From contig JAINUG010000070.1 of NCBI GenBank assembly GCA_029706075.1, positions 124,001 to 188,000 on the forward strand: a DNA stretch of 64,000 nt, written 5' to 3'. The DNA comes from Aldrovandia affinis (lineage: Eukaryota > Chordata > Actinopteri > Notacanthiformes > Halosauridae). Below are positions 12,701 through 24,700 of this stretch, piece by piece. Under the pieces are notes generated by a model. That model had not been told where the DNA came from and did no database searches. It saw only the letters and a list, made by a program, of their open reading frames with translations. The translations under genes and the position numbers were made by a program. Every line of letters starts with the position of its first letter. Positions within the stretch are counted from its first letter, which is position 1.

Positions 12701-15700
12701 GGCTATACTGTCCCAGTGTTCTCAGGATCAGAAGGTGCACCCATGTGCTTACTTCTCCCAGGGGCTTTCCCCTGCCGAGAAGAATTATGACGTCAGAGAC
12801 AGAGAGCTGCTGGCGGTTAAACTGGCACTTGAGGAATGGCGACACTGGTTAGAAGGGGCTGAGCCGGATGCGTTTTCCCGGTTATATGACGGGTCAGAGG
12901 TTGATTGCTCTTCGGAGCCCATTGTTCCCACCGCTCAGATCCTGGCTCCAGTTTCTTGGAGCATTGAATCCATTGTGCGTAAGGCACAGCGTCTGGAACC
13001 GGATCCGGGTGGTGGCCCTCCGGGTCGTCTTTTTGTGCCATCTAAAGTGCGGGCTCAGGTGTTACAATGGGGTCATTTTTCCCAGCTGATGGGGCATCCG
13101 GGTATTCACAGGACCCATGAACATTGTCATCCTGTTGGTGGTGGAAAGGTTCGATCCCCACTACATATAGTCGGGATAATACCATATTCTGATTAATATC
13201 GGAATATTGGTGTGCATGTAAGCATGGTTGCTGTTTATTCTTTAGCAATACTGACTAGACATGCCCTCTTTTATCAATGGATAGTGCGATTTATTTATTT
13301 TTGTGTCAGTGATAATAAAGCGCTTGATGTTAAGGTGTAATCGCAAATTGTACTTCTGACTGGTCAGTATCTCTGAGGTTCTACTGGACCTTCAGATAGG
13401 AAGCTGATCATGAAGGCATCACATTCTTATTCCCATTTAAAATAGGACGTTGCCCTTCCATTTCCTCCAATTTCCCCTGGCGTCTACTCACCAGTGAGCA
13501 TGTTCAGTGCCTCAAAGCCATGGTGTAGGGAAATGATATCCAGAAAAGGGATCGTGCCATCTTCAAACCTAAAGAGCAAGACAAGAAAACAAACTTTGCA
13601 AACTTTGACCAAAAACCAGATCATACCCCTGGTTTTCTAATGACCTATCTGATGAACTACATAACAGAGACAAGGCATGACAACAAGCCAGAGAAACAGA
13701 TATACTATCTGATTGGCAGCATTTTAGATACTTGAGAAATAGAAATAGAAATAGCTGTGTTTCTATAAGGAAAGCAAAATCGAATTATTATATAACCTCA
13801 TTAACTGAACGTGAGAGTCCCTCTAAATTATGGAAAGTGGTGAAGTCCTGAAGTTGAAAGATAGTCCTGCCTCATCTTTACCGCAACACATTAACCATGA
13901 CTCTGGTCCTATATTTGATAGACAAGAAATGAGCAATGTCTTTAATCATAATTTCATAGCAGCAGGAAATCTAAAGTATATAATACAAATGTAAAGAAAT
14001 CCATTGGTGAAGATCAATTGGACCCGAGTCTTCTATGACTTTCAGCTCCACTGATTGCAAAACCAATAGCAAACATAATTTAATTGATCACTTATCACTG
14101 GGACCATTCCCAATGTTTGGAAATCTGCACATGTTCTACCACTAATCAAAGGGGGTGATTCCAGTGAGGTAAAAAATGATCAAATCTCTAAACCTTCGTA
14201 CTTGATTAAAGCTAGAATCATTGGTAAACTACGTACTTTCTTTACTATGAATAACACTTTAAACTTGTATCAATATGGCTTCAGACCCAGCCATAGTACC
14301 ATCTCAGCAGCCTTTTTATTCATAAATTTAACATGTGGCCACAAACCTGGTGCAGGAAAGAGGGGTATAGGTTTATGGGGCACTGGGACTCCTTTTGGAA
14401 CAGGGGTGACCTGTACAAGTGGGATGGGCTACACTTGAACTGGAGAGGTACAGCTGCATTGGGCCAGCGTATGCTTAGTGTAGCGGAGGAATATTTAAAC
14501 TAGGGACTGGGGGCAGGGAGGGAAATTGGTAGTAGTAGTACTATGGATAGGGAGGTACAGACTGCCCAGATGGAAGATACCAGGGTGGAGGATAATACAC
14601 TAAGGATATAATTAATAAAGATTTATGATGTGAATAGAGGTGGTTCAGCACAGTTATGTGTGGAGGGGAAGGACAATGTACACTATATGGCCAAAAGTCA
14701 GTGGACATCTGACCATCACACCTATGTGAACTTGTTGGACATCCCATTCTAAAACCATGGGCATTAATATGGAGTTGGACCCCCCTTTGCGGCTGTGACA
14801 GCTGCCACTCTTCTGGGAAGGCTTTCCACAAGATTTTGGAGTGTGTCTGTGGGAATTTGTGCCCATTCAGCCAAAACAGCATCTGTGAGGTCAGGCACTG
14901 ATGTTGGGTGAGAAGGCCTGGCTCGCAATCGGTGTTCTAATTCCTCCCAAAGGTGTTCAATGGGGTTAAGGTCAGGGCTCTGTGCAGGCCAATCAAGTTC
15001 CTCCACACCAAACTCGTCTAACCATGTCTTTATGGACCTTGCTTTGTGCAGAGGGGCACAGTCATGCTGAAACAGCAAAGGGCCTTCCCCAAACTGTTGC
15101 CACAAAGTTGGAAGCACCCAATTGGCTAAGATGTCTTTATATCCTGTAGCATTAGGAATACCCCTCACTGGAACTAAGGGGCCTATCCCAAACCCTGAGA
15201 AACAGCCCCAGACCATTATCCCTCCTCCACCAAACTTTACAGTAGGCACTATGCATTCCGGAAGGTAGCGTTCTCCTGGCATCCACCAAACCCAGATTCG
15301 TCCATCAGACTGCCAGATAGTGAAGCATGATTCATCACTCCAAAGAACACGTTTCCACTGCTCCAGAGTCCAGTTGCGGCATGCTTTACACCACTCCAGC
15401 CGACACTTGGCATTGCGCATGGTGATGTGAGGCTTGTGTGCAGCTGCTCGGCCATGGAAACCCATTCCATTAAGCTCCCGACACACAGTTCTTGTGCTGA
15501 TGGTGCTTCCAGAGGCAGTTTGGTACTCTGTAGTGAGTGATGCAGCAGACAATAGGCAATTTTTACGCGCTATGCGCTTCAGCACTCGTCGGCCGCGCTC
15601 TGTGAGTTTGCGTGGTCGAGCTGTTGTTGCTCCTAGACGCTTCCACTTCACAATAATAGCACTTAGAGTTGACCAGAGCACATCTAGTAGGGCAGAAATT

Positions 15701-18700
15701 TCATGAACTGACTTGTGGCAAAGGTGGCATCCTATGACAGTGCTGCATTTAAAGTCACTGAGCTCTTCAAGAACCATTCTGAATTCTAAATGTTTGTCTG
15801 TGGAGATTGCATGGCTATGTGCTGGATTTTATGCACCTGTTGGCAATGGGTGTGGCTGAAACACCTGAACTCAATAATTAGTAGGGGTGTCCACTGACTT
15901 TTGGCCATATAGTGTAAGTGTGAGTAAGGCTCTGAAGCTCATGTGTTTAAATGCGAGAAGCATAAAAAATAATTTTTGGGAACTGGAGGCTGTCATGTTG
16001 AATGGGGATTATGACATTGTTGGGATTACTGAAACATGGCTTGGCGCAGCGGATGTGGTTGAATATAATATAGAGGGGTACAAATTGTTTAGGAAGGATA
16101 AAACTAATAAAATAGGAGGGGGAGTGGCCCTTTATGTGAAAGACAATCTTAATGTGCAGGAAATTCCAGTTATTGACTCATTCGTTTCTTGTGAGGACAT
16201 CTGGATTAGATTACTGGGAGATCATGAGAAGGGCCTTAATATAGGAGTATGCTATAGACCTCCAGCTTCAGACAGTAACATAAATAGTATGCTCTTTGGT
16301 AACATAAAAAAAACCTGTGCTGAAGGAGAGACGATAATAATGGGTGACTTCAATTACCCCTCTATAAATTGGGAGGTAGTGACAGGTCAGGGTAAATGTG
16401 AAGAGGAGTTTTTAGATATGGTCAATGACTGCTTTTTGGTACAGTCTGTTACTCAGAGGGAAATCAAGAGAGGGAAATCAATACTGGATCTGGTTTTGTG
16501 TAACATGGGCTGGCAGTGTAGTGTAATGGTTAGGGAGCTGGGCTTGTAACTCAGAGGTTACAGGTTCAATTCCCAGGTGGGGCACTGCTGTTGTACCCTT
16601 AAGCAAGGTACTTAACCTGAATTGCTTCTGTAACATATCCAGCTGTATAAATTGATTGTATGTAAAGAAATGTAAACTGTGTAAGTCGCTCTGGATAAGA
16701 GCATCTGCTAAATGCCTAAAACGTTAAATGTAAATGTAACAATCCTATAAACTATAGACTTTTTTATTTCAGACGAGCTGACTTTAGTAAAATGAGAGAG
16801 AATTTAAGTAATATAGATTGGGTAAAACTTTTGATTGTAGAACTGTGAATGAAAAATGGACTATATTTAAAAGGGTTATTGTAGAAGTACAGTGTAAATT
16901 CATCCCAAAAGTAAGGAAAATAGGATGAAAAAACTGTCTCCGCAGTGGATGACTAAATCTTTACGGGAGATTTTGAGGCAAAAGAAGCGACTGTACAGAG
17001 TATATAAAAAGGATAGCTCAGAGAGAAACAAGTTAGATTATTGTAATATGCGGGCTAAGGCTAACAAGGAAATAAGATCAGCTAAAAGGCGGTTTGAAAT
17101 TAAAATTTCACAAGATGCAAAAAAAAATTCAATATTGTAGTAGAAAAAGGAAAGTTAAGGATGAAGTTAAGTGCATTAAGAATAAGGAAGGAACTTTGGT
17201 TTATAATAATAAGGATATTGCTAACATACTAAACAGTTGCTTTGTTGAGAGCTTTACTAGAGAAGAGGTTATAAATATGCCTAAATGTACAGCCAAGGTA
17301 CAGAATGTTTTGGAGGGCTTTGAGATAAGGGACGTAGAAGTACTACAAAAAGTAAGACAAATAAGGCAGCAGGCCCTGATGGGATATATCCCAGAGTACT
17401 CAAAGAACGTATAATTATATATAAACCATTGACAGATATTTTTATGCAATCCATAATCACTGGAGAAATACCAGATGACAGGGTAGTATAATTCCAATAT
17501 ATAAGAAGGGGGACCGTACTGACCCAGGGAACTATAGGTCTGTCAGTTTAACTTGCATCGCATGTAAAATGCTGGAATGTATTATTAGGGATAAGTTGGA
17601 TACATGGCAGATACATGGCAGATGACATTCAATATTGCTAAATGTTAAGTTATGCATGTGGGAAATAAAAACATTAGATTTTATGGGAGGAGAAAAGTTA
17701 GTAGGTGTTCAATTTGAAAAATACATAGGAATTGTAGTTGATCAAAGCCTATCTGCATCAAAGCAGTGTGCTACAGCAGTGAAAAAAGCCAACAGGATGC
17801 TGGGATACATAGCAAAAAGTATTGAGTATAAATCAAAGGAGGTTATATTAATGTTATATAATGCCTTTTTCAGACCTCACTTAGAATTATGTGTGCAGTT
17901 CTGGGCACCTCACTACAAGAAAGATATAGAAGCTCTTGAAAAAGTTCAAAGAAGGGCAACTAAACTGATACCTGGTATGAAAGGTAAAAGTTATGATGAT
18001 AGACTTAGGCACTCAATCTATTTAAGCTTAGCAAACGGAGACTTAGGGGGGATTTCATTGAGGTTTTTAAATTCCCAAAAGGGATTAACAAAATGAAATA
18101 TCAAAGCTTTTTAAGATAAGTGGGGTCAGCAGAACAAGAGGCCATTAGTTAAAGGTGGAAATTAGTTAAAGGCAAATTCTGCACAGATATTAGGAAGTTT
18201 TTCTTTACACAGAGAGTTGTCAATGCCCGAAACAGCTTGCCAGGTCAGGTAGTAGAAGCAGAAACACTTGGGCTATTCAAGTCCAGGCTAGATGCAGTAC
18301 TAGATACTCTTTAGTACTAGATACTCTTTAGATTAGGACATGAAGAGCGTAGATGGGCCAAACATTCTTATGTTTTTATGTTCTTAAATGACATTGTAAA
18401 CACAATTGATGTGCAGTGCTATTCATTGATCTATCCAAGGCCTTTGATACAGTTGACTACTCAATTTTATTAAACAGGCTGTCCTCAATTGGCTTAGATG
18501 ACAATGCATACAATTGGTTCCATGATTGCCTAACTAATTGGACTGAAGCTGTGGCGACAGCGGAGGTAAAAATCTCCCTTCCTGGTGGTCAATAAAGGGG
18601 TCTCCAAGGGGTATATTTTAGGCCCTCTGCTGTTCACTATTTATATAAACGATATTGCCACTGAACTAGAGAACTGCAATGTTCATTTCTATGCTGATTA

Positions 18701-21700
18701 TACAATACTTTATTCCTCTGCGTCCACGAGTAGCCAAGCTCTCTCATACACTGCCTGGCCAAAAAAAAGTAACCACCTGGATTTAACTAAGCAAATACAG
18801 TGTATCCGGAAAGTATTCACAGCGCTTCACTTTTTCCACATTTTGTTCTGTTACAGCTTTATTCCAAAATGGAAGGGACATGGTCAGGGAGGTGACCAAG
18901 AACCCAATGGCCACTCTAAGAGAGCTTCAGAGTTCCTCTGCAGCGATGAAGGGAGAACCTAGACCCCCAAGATAGAAGGACAAACATCTCTGCAGCAGGA
19001 GAACTCCCATCAATCAGACCTTTATGGTAGCACTAACCGGGCAAGAAGGGACATGGCATTCAGGCCAAAAAGTTCAATTTGTGTCTCATCAGACCGGATA
19101 ATCTTTTTCCTGATGCTCTTAGAGTCCTTTAAGTACCATTTGGCAAACTCCAGGTGGGTTGTCATATGCCTTTCACTCAGAAGTAGCTTCCGTCTAGCCA
19201 CTACCATAAAGGTCTTGATGTCTTTTATTTTTAATACATTTGCAAAAATTTATAAAAAACTTTTTTCACTTTGTCATTATGCGGTATTGTGTGTAGAATT
19301 CTGAGAAAAAAAATTAATTTAATCAATTTTGGAATAAAGCTGTAACAGAACAAAATGTGGAAAAAGTGAAGCGCTGTGAATACTTTCCGGATGCATTGTA
19401 GGTAAGAGCCTTCCATTGGATAATAGTTGGTCAGGTCTAGGTTCAGCAACGTTATGTGCCCAAAGAATGAGGTCAGCTGACTACCTGAATATACTGAATG
19501 ACAAGGTTTTTCCATCAATGGATTTTTTATTCCCTGATGGCACGGGCATATTCCAAGATGACAATGCCACGATTCATCGGGCTCAAATTGTGAAAGAGGG
19601 GTTCAGTGAGCATGAGACATCATTTTCACACATGGATTGGCCACCACAGAGTCCAGACCTTAACCCCATTGAGAATCTTTGGGATGTGCTGGAGAAGACT
19701 TTGCGCAGCGGTCAGACTCTCCCATCATCAATACAAGAGGCGAAAAATTAATGCAACTCTGGACGGAAATAAATGTTGTGACATTGCAGAAGCTTATCGA
19801 AACGATGCCACGGCGAATGCGTGCCGTAATCAAAGCTAAAGGCGATCCAATGAAATATTAGAGTGTGACTTTTTTTTTTTGGACGGGCAGTGTATTTACA
19901 GGCTGCTTTTAACAGTATTCAATGTAGGCTAGTCTTAAACTAGTCTTAAATGCCAGTAAAACAAAATGTATGTACGTGAGCGCCCGCCAGAGAAAGTGAC
20001 GTGGATAAGAATGTGATTAGTTCCCGGAGTTAGGGACTTGAGTCTTTAGGTCAGCAAGCTAAATCACTCTCTTGTCGTGTCAAAGAAAACTCGCTGCAGG
20101 CAGAACCAAACTCCGTTACACATAGATGCACGTACAATACAGTGCCTATAGAAAGTCATCATACCCTTTTGAAATAGTAACTTTTTTTTGTCTTACAGCA
20201 TGAAATGAAAGTACATAAAATCCATATTTTTCCAGCTTTATTTACACATTTTGCCTTACAACATTCAAGTGAAAAAAAGGGCACAATTTCTGATAATTAA
20301 TCAAAAATGAAAAACTAGAATAACAGGGTTGGAAAAGTGATCAGTCCCCTGATTTAATACTTTGTAGAGGCAGCTTTTGCTTTAATTACAGCCATCAGTC
20401 TGTTTGGATATGTCTCTACCAGCTTTGCGCACCTAGATTGGGCAATATTTGCCCATTCTTCCTTGCAGAACTGTTCCAGTTCAGTCCAATTCCGTGGTGA
20501 GCGGTGATGGACTGCACTCTTCAAGTCCATCCACAGATGTTCTATCGGATTTAGGTCAGGGCTCTGACTAGGCCACTCAAGGACATTCACCTTCCTGTCC
20601 TTTAGCCACTGCGTTGTTTTTTTGGCAGTGTGTTTTGGGTCAAGGTGAACCACCTGCCCATCTTCAGCTGTCTAGCAGAGGGCCGCAGGTTTTCTTCAAG
20701 AATTTGGGTGTACTTGGCAGCATCCATTTTCCGCTGTGGGATGAACATGTGGTGTTAGAGTGTGACATTAGATATATCACATTAGAATTGTGTCTAGTTC
20801 ATGTCAGGAACTCAAAGGTTTTAGAACATCCCCCATTTTCCAGTTTTTACTGACTGAAATTTAAGCAGTTCAAGTCCTGTGAATAACCTGAAATGGTACA
20901 AAGGTAAGCGGTAAACTGCCAGAGGTAAAAAAAAAAATGTAGGTTACCAAAAACTGAAAAATAATGTACATTTCTTGGCAGTGAGTAGTTTCCTACACCA
21001 TCAAAAGGCACTTGGAAACTGGAGGAAATTCTGTCAGGAAGAGGTCTGGCAGACCCAAAGCCAAGTTTCTGAGAGTCAACAGCTTCAAGCACAGACCCTA
21101 ACACTGGTCGAAGTAAGGAAGTCCCAGTTTCAACTGTGAAGAGAAGACTTCAAGCTGCAGGTTTGACAGGTCAAGTGGCAGTAAGAAAGCCATTGCTAAG
21201 ATGGCAAAATAAGAAAAAGAGGCTTGTCTGGGCCATGAAGCACCACCAGTGGACTACTGAAGACTGTTAGAAGGTCTCATGGACCGATTAATCCATTTCA
21301 GGTTATTCACTGGACTTTAACTGCTTAAATTTCAGTAAAAACTGGAAAAATGGGGGTGTTCTAAAACTTTTCACCGCTAGTGTAGATAGCTTGTGGCGTT
21401 GCCTGACTGTCTATCCGGTTGCGCCCATCAGCCTGTTGCCGTACCATGCTTGCATGTATCACAGTGGCAGTGTAGTGTAATGGTTAGGGAACTGGACTTG
21501 TAACTCAGAGGTTACTGGTTCAATTCCCAGGTGGGGCACTGCCATTGTACCCTTGAGCAAGGTACTTAACCCCCTGAGGTCGACTGGATCACCGACGATC
21601 TGGGCAGCAATAAAAGTATACTACTATCTCTAACGTCGCAAGATTTTATCATACACACGCGGCAAAAACATTGACAGAAACCTTAGAATCGCGACTTTAC

Positions 21701-24700
21701 GATTTGAGCACTGGCAAATAATATGAGATTTTTTTAATTAGGTTAATTAGACCAAAAGTAAACCTTGCCTTTCACTCTCTGTTTTACCTGGAAGTACAGT
21801 CCCCCTTCTATTGACATGGTAACTAGGTGCTAGTTTCAGGGAGGGGCGTGGGGCCATGTGTGAAATCGGCATGTAAACAACACATACAATGTTCTGACAT
21901 TATATAGCCTAGCATCTTGTCTGTGTTTACGGTTGCCAGCAACAGACTGATCTGCCAGCAACAGACTGTGTATGCTGATATTTATTTTATTTCCTGGCAT
22001 GTTTTCAAATAGCTTAATAATACCTATTGTGATGTTTCTTGCCTCTGAGAAATATATGAATTCCGTGTCTTGTGACGCTATATGCCATTTTGGCAAACAA
22101 TCAGTAGTGAAGAATCATTGTGAACTGCTGCGCTCTACCATCTGCTCTGTGGTTATTTTGGTTTGGCTCACTGACTTTTGCTTACGTTTAAAGATAAATA
22201 AATATCTGATGACTTTTGTCTTTGTCTGATGGCCTTTGAAAGAGCAAGATGACGAGCCCATCTGACAGATCTTACCAGGTGTGGACAACCCTCAGGTGTG
22301 GATCATGAATATTCAGGAAATTAGCATATAGCCCTCCCACAGCCTGAAATAAATTTGACCAGTTGTGATAAAAACTGGTTTTTAGCTATTTAGATCTCAG
22401 ATGTGCTAAACTATTTTGACATCCTTACATAACCAAGACCTTGATGAACAAACTCATATTGGCAAAACAATTCGTCACTATAGTTTAGTGTGTGCTTTCA
22501 CAACTTTTGTGACGGCAGAAAAATGTACTCTTTATAACTTCTGTGTTGTAGATCTATTTACAAGCTGCATATGATACTGACCAAACTATTGATGGCATAT
22601 AAATGTAGTTGTGATTGTCCTTCAAATACAAATATCAAACACTTTGGAGTAAGTGTGTTAAGTTGATGAAATTGAGATAAATATCAGACCACACCAAAAT
22701 CACAAAGCTTCTCCGAGCTAAGCACGGACCTCAGGGGGTTAACCCAAATTGCTTCAGTAAATATCCAGCTGTATAAATGGATTGTATGTCAAAGAAATGT
22801 AAACTCTGTAAGTCGCTCTGGATAAGAGCGTCTGCTAAATGCCAAGAAATATAAATGTAAATGTGAGCAAGGGGGGAATGATAGCAGCCTGTAACAAGGA
22901 CTGGAAAAAAAAAAAAACATCTAAAAAAATCTAAAATTAAAATGTACCGTGCTAGCACAGCAGACATGGGAAAATTGTATCACGTGTCAATGATTCGATG
23001 TGGAAAAACCAGTACCAGCAAAACAGGCCTCATATCCTCCCCCTTAGGGTATAAATAAATTATGAAAGAATTGTACTACGCACTGCAGCTTAAATAGGTT
23101 CCACCACCAGATTTCCACGGGGCGCCCAATGCGCCAGCATGCATCACCACCTTTATCCGGTCAGAGACATGGGCATGCATCTGATGGATGATGCAAGGAT
23201 AAAGTATTGTGTGATGCTAACAAAATATATAAGGGTTATACAGATGCAGGTGAAGGAGGCCCAGACGCCCATGATAACTTCACCCGGCACTCCCTGAAGC
23301 CAGGCAACTGGGTGCTCAGCAGTAAAATGCAAAGGCTAGCCCACCTGGAAACACACTACACAATGCAAGAAAGCCTGCTCCAGATGCAGCAACTTTTATT
23401 CCTGTTTCTGACAGGGAGAACCTGGTAGAAGGACAAACATCTCTGCAGCACTCCCATCAATCAGACCTTTATGGTAGTGGCTAGACGGAAGCTACTTCTG
23501 AGTGAAAGGCATATGACAGCCCACCTGGAGTTTGCCAAATGGTACTTAAAGGACTCTAAGAGCATCAGGAAAAAGATTATCCGGTCTGATGAGACACAAA
23601 TTGAAATTTTTGCCCTGAATGCCAAGTGCTACCATAAAGGTCTGATTGATGGGAGTGCTGCAGAGATGTTTGTCCTTCTACCAGGTTCTCCCATCGCTGC
23701 AGAGGAACTCTGAAGCTCTCTTAGAGTGGCCATTGGGTTCTTGGTCACCTCCCTGACCATGTCCCTTCTTGCCCGGTTACTTAGTTTGGCCAGACGGCCA
23801 GCTCTAAGAAGAGTTGTGGTGGTTTCAAACTTATTCCATTTCACAATGATGGAGCCCACTGTTCTCCTGGGTGCTTTCAATGCTTTAGCAATGTTTTTAT
23901 ACCCTTCCCCAGATCTATGCCTCAACACAATTCTATCTCGGAGGTCTATGGAGAGTTCCTAGGACTTCATGGCTTGGTTTTTACTCTGACATGCACTGTC
24001 AACTGTGGGACCTTACATAGACAGGTGTGTGCCTTTCCAAATCAAGTCCAATCAATATAATTAAGCACAGCTGGACTCCAATGAAGGTGTAGGCCCATCT
24101 CAAGGATGATCAGAAGAATTGGACAGCACCTGAGTTAAATATACAAGTGTCACAGCAAAGGGTCTGAATACTTATGGCCATGTGATATTTCAGTGTTTAT
24201 TTTGTAATAAATCTGCAAAAATGTCTACAAGTCTGTGTTTTTCTGACAATATTGGGTGCTGTGTGTGCATGAACAAGGAAAAAAATGAAATTAATTGATT
24301 TTAGCAAATGGCTGCAATATGACAAAGAGTGAAAAATTTAAGGGGGTCTGAATACTTTCCGAACCCACTGTATATATATATGCCATTTAGTAGATGTTAA
24401 TGTTAGCCATGAAGGTAAAACAGGCTGTAAATTGATCAGATTGTTGGGTATGTTTCCATAAACCCCAACTGGCAAAAATGGGTATGCCTATGATGGCCTG
24501 GCCATCAGAACAGCTGACTATTGCAGTGATTTCTATGCCAGGTCAGAATTCAGCCCCATGTGGGAGTTGTGGCAAGCTCCCATGATAGCCGCTAACCTCA
24601 CACAGAGTTGCAAGTGTGTCTCCAATTATACTGAGCAAAATGGATGGTACATTTCCCGAGCTCTCCCACAAATTCTATTAGCTATTTCTAACTCTATATA

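Larger units (their letters stand above)
8062..13165 (+). mobile_element. Ty3/Gypsy LTR retrotransposon, deleted and broken
   Basis: The order is 5' LTR (8062-10171, enlarged by a MITE), gag from the ATG at 10189, protease-like region near 11200, RT at about 11690-12300, RNase H start at 12450-12860, a jump into integrase zinc-finger sequence to about 13120, then a stump of 3' LTR. Frame breaks occur in gag and in RT just before YLDDI, and much of RNase H and integrase is deleted. The possible target duplication is imperfect: gatag at 8057-8061 and tatag at 13166-13170. It cannot move on its own. Confidence 0.85.
14328..18386 (+). mobile_element. LINE-B copy 1, CR1/L2-type LINE inserted in LINE-A
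   Basis: It is 5'-truncated inside ORF1. It then has an endonuclease region (15920-16508), an RT with several deletions (16760-17615) and the RT C-terminal part (17635-18080). The 3' end carries the family tail cttatgtttttatgttctta. Short A-rich matches around the ends (ataaat / taaat) suggest the target duplication. A Tc1 (14681-15914) and a SINE (16512-16738) lie inside it. The same family recurs at 24.7-29.4 kb, 38.9-39.3 kb and 59.6-59.8 kb. Confidence 0.85.
13640..19980 (+). mobile_element. LINE-A, a decayed non-LTR retrotransposon split by nested insertions
   Basis: The RT gene appears in three pieces: 13640-14330, 18386-18748 and 19895-19980. Removing LINE-B and a Tc1 element joins them in frame at both breaks ([11 protein letters not shown] and [11 protein letters not shown]). 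The motifs IYINDIA and VVNKGV plus a degraded YADD-box (YADYT) mark the palm. Piece 1 has many stops. It belongs to the broad L2/Jockey-like fish LINEs. Its missing 3' part matches the fragment at 5220. Confidence 0.82.

Noticed and set aside
16512..16590. tRNA gene suggested by A and B boxes
   Set aside because: It is the head of a SINE with a long body and tail, and does not form a full cloverleaf.
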